The notes under the pieces: generated by a model
The model's database searches: none
Seen by the model: the letters and a program-made list of their open reading frames with translations, nothing else
What the model was told of the DNA's origin: nothing
Program-made: the position numbers and the translations under genes
Origin: Pseudomonadota bacterium
GTDB lineage: Bacteria > Myxococcota > Polyangia > GCA-2747355 > JACKDQ01
Assembly: GCA_030591195.1 (NCBI GenBank)
Contig: JAUVBO010000221.1
Span: forward strand, 1-5,895
DNA length: 5,895 nt
Direction: 5' to 3'
Shown: positions 5,002 through 5,895 of the stretch, in pieces
Layout: each line of letters starts with the position of its first letter
Numbering within the stretch: the stretch's first letter is position 1

Positions 5002-5895
5002 ATGCACTGCAAGGTTCCCACGGCGACCATCGTCGGTGTCGATGCGATCCCGGTCGAGGTCCAGGTCGACGTGGCCGGCGGCCTGCCAGGCTTTCACCTC
5101 GTGGGCCTGCCGATGAACGCGGTCCGCGAGGGGTCGGTGCGCATCCGCGCCGCCCTGTCAAACAGCGGCTACGCGCTCGGCTCGGTTCGGATCACGGTCA
5201 ACCTCGCCCCGGCCGACCTGCCGAAGCACGGATCGGCCTTCGATCTGCCGATCGCCCTCGGCGGGCTGATCAGCCGGGGCCTGATCCAGGCTCCCCGCGG
5301 CGAGCGGCTGCTGGTCGCCGGTGAGCTGTCGCTCGATGGCCGGCTGCGGCCGATCCGCGGCGCGCTCTCGCTGGCCGAGGCGGCGCGCTGCCAGCAGCTC
5401 GACGGCATCGTCCTTCCCCGGGCCAACGCCGCCGAGGCCGCGCTGGTCGACGGCATCGAGGTCTGTGGCGTCGACGACCTGCGCGAGGCCGCCGCCATCG
5501 TCGGCGGCGACGCCACGGCCCGTCCGGTGCCGCCGGCCGCGCCCTGCAAATCGGGCACCGACGACGTCGACTTCGCCGAGATCTGCGGTCAGCAGGCGGT
5601 GAGGCACGCCGCCGAGGTCGCGGCCGCCGGCGGGCACAACCTGATGTTGATCGGCCCGCCGGGGTCGGGCAAGACGATGGTAGCGCGGCGCATCGCGACG
5701 ATCCTGCCGGTGCTCTCACGGCAGGAGACGATCGAGACGACGCGGATCCACAGCGTCGCCGGGCTGCTCGGCGAGCGGCTGGTGGTCAGTCAGCGGCCGT
5801 TCCGCGCCCCGCACCACACCTGCAGCTCGGCAGGGCTGGTAGGTGGCGGCAGCGTCCCGCGGCCGGGCGAGGTCTCGCTGAGCCACAACGGCGTG
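5002..5895 (+). CDS. comM: ComM/YifB family AAA+ ATPase (3' end beyond window)
   Basis: The first 298 codons of a protein that is usually about 500 residues. ComM is a hexameric AAA+ helicase that promotes branch migration during natural transformation in Vibrio and Haemophilus; YifB-like homologues occur in most bacteria, including many not known to be competent. Residues 1-165 form the Lon-protease-like N-terminal domain (VDAIPVEVQVDVAGGLPGF, VNLAPADLPKHGSAFDLPIAL, VAGELSLDGRLRPIRGAL). The Mg-chelatase-like ATPase core begins at about 189 (VDFAEICGQQAVRHAAEVAA), with Walker A GPPGSGKT at 218-225 and the family motif RPFRAPHHT at 265-273, then PRPGEVSLSHNGV at the window edge. Walker B should come just after. 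The AVREG variant at 40-44 fits deltaproteobacterial homologues as I recall. The ribosome site is weak (GAGTGGG); an in-frame GTG at 4996 is a possible alternative start. The gene appears intact as far as visible. Confidence 0.96.
   Translation, partial: MHCKVPTATIVGVDAIPVEVQVDVAGGLPGFHLVGLPMNAVREGSVRIRAALSNSGYALGSVRITVNLAPADLPKHGSAFDLPIALGGLISRGLIQAPRGERLLVAGELSLDGRLRPIRGALSLAEAARCQQLDGIVLPRANAAEAALVDGIEVCGVDDLREAAAIVGGDATARPVPPAAPCKSGTDDVDFAEICGQQAVRHAAEVAAAGGHNLMLIGPPGSGKTMVARRIATILPVLSRQETIETTRIHSVAGLLGERLVVSQRPFRAPHHTCSSAGLVGGGSVPRPGEVSLSHNGV

Overview
This is a high-GC (roughly two-thirds G+C) bacterial window with strong third-position G/C bias. It most likely comes from the Myxococcota or a related deltaproteobacterial lineage. 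The support is two secreted lipoproteins, one with the Pro-Asp-Ala-Gly-rich linker common in myxobacterial lipoproteins and one Cys-rich with an ACGGDLLGTW motif, and a ComM whose N-terminus has the AVREGSVRIRAAL variant that I recall from that group. No species can be named from the sequence.

Positions 1-2464 hold a signalling block. A minus-strand gene (136-627) encodes a small protein with an N-terminal zinc-ribbon-like CxxC pair and a Cys-rich PAS domain. Divergent from it, across a structured 289-bp gap, is a two-gene plus-strand operon: a STAS/SpoIIAA-like protein (917-1315) and an RsbR-type stressosome STAS protein (1335-2012). Convergent with these, with only 8 bp between the stop codons, is a minus-strand RsbT-type switch kinase (2021-2464). 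In Bacillus-type modules RsbR and RsbT belong to one pathway: stressosome STAS proteins hold RsbT, and RsbT phosphorylates them and leaves to activate a downstream partner. Here the two are adjacent but on opposite strands, and neither an RsbS scaffold nor an RsbX phosphatase is in view. The PAS protein is a positional candidate for a sensor input; that link is inference.

Positions 2465-2800 form a gap between divergent genes. It contains an unexplained 41-codon stretch with perfect G/C third positions (2579-2701), possibly a gene remnant, followed by a good sigma70-like promoter at 2742-2771. Two consecutive lipoprotein genes follow (2801-3484 and 3583-4854), both with signal peptides ending at Cys20. 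The first is a small 13-Cys protein. The second is a 423-aa protein with a long low-complexity linker and a globular domain of unknown function.

Positions 4855-5001 contain two hairpins and, just upstream of the last gene, a set of GCACGAC repeats including a perfect 12-bp palindrome. The last gene (5002 to the window end, incomplete) is a clear ComM/YifB AAA+ ATPase; its N-terminal Lon-like domain and Walker A motif are present.

The window shows no RNA genes, CRISPR arrays, insertion sequences or phage genes. The most interesting part is the stressosome-like block with its unusual gene orientation and adjacent Cys-rich PAS protein.
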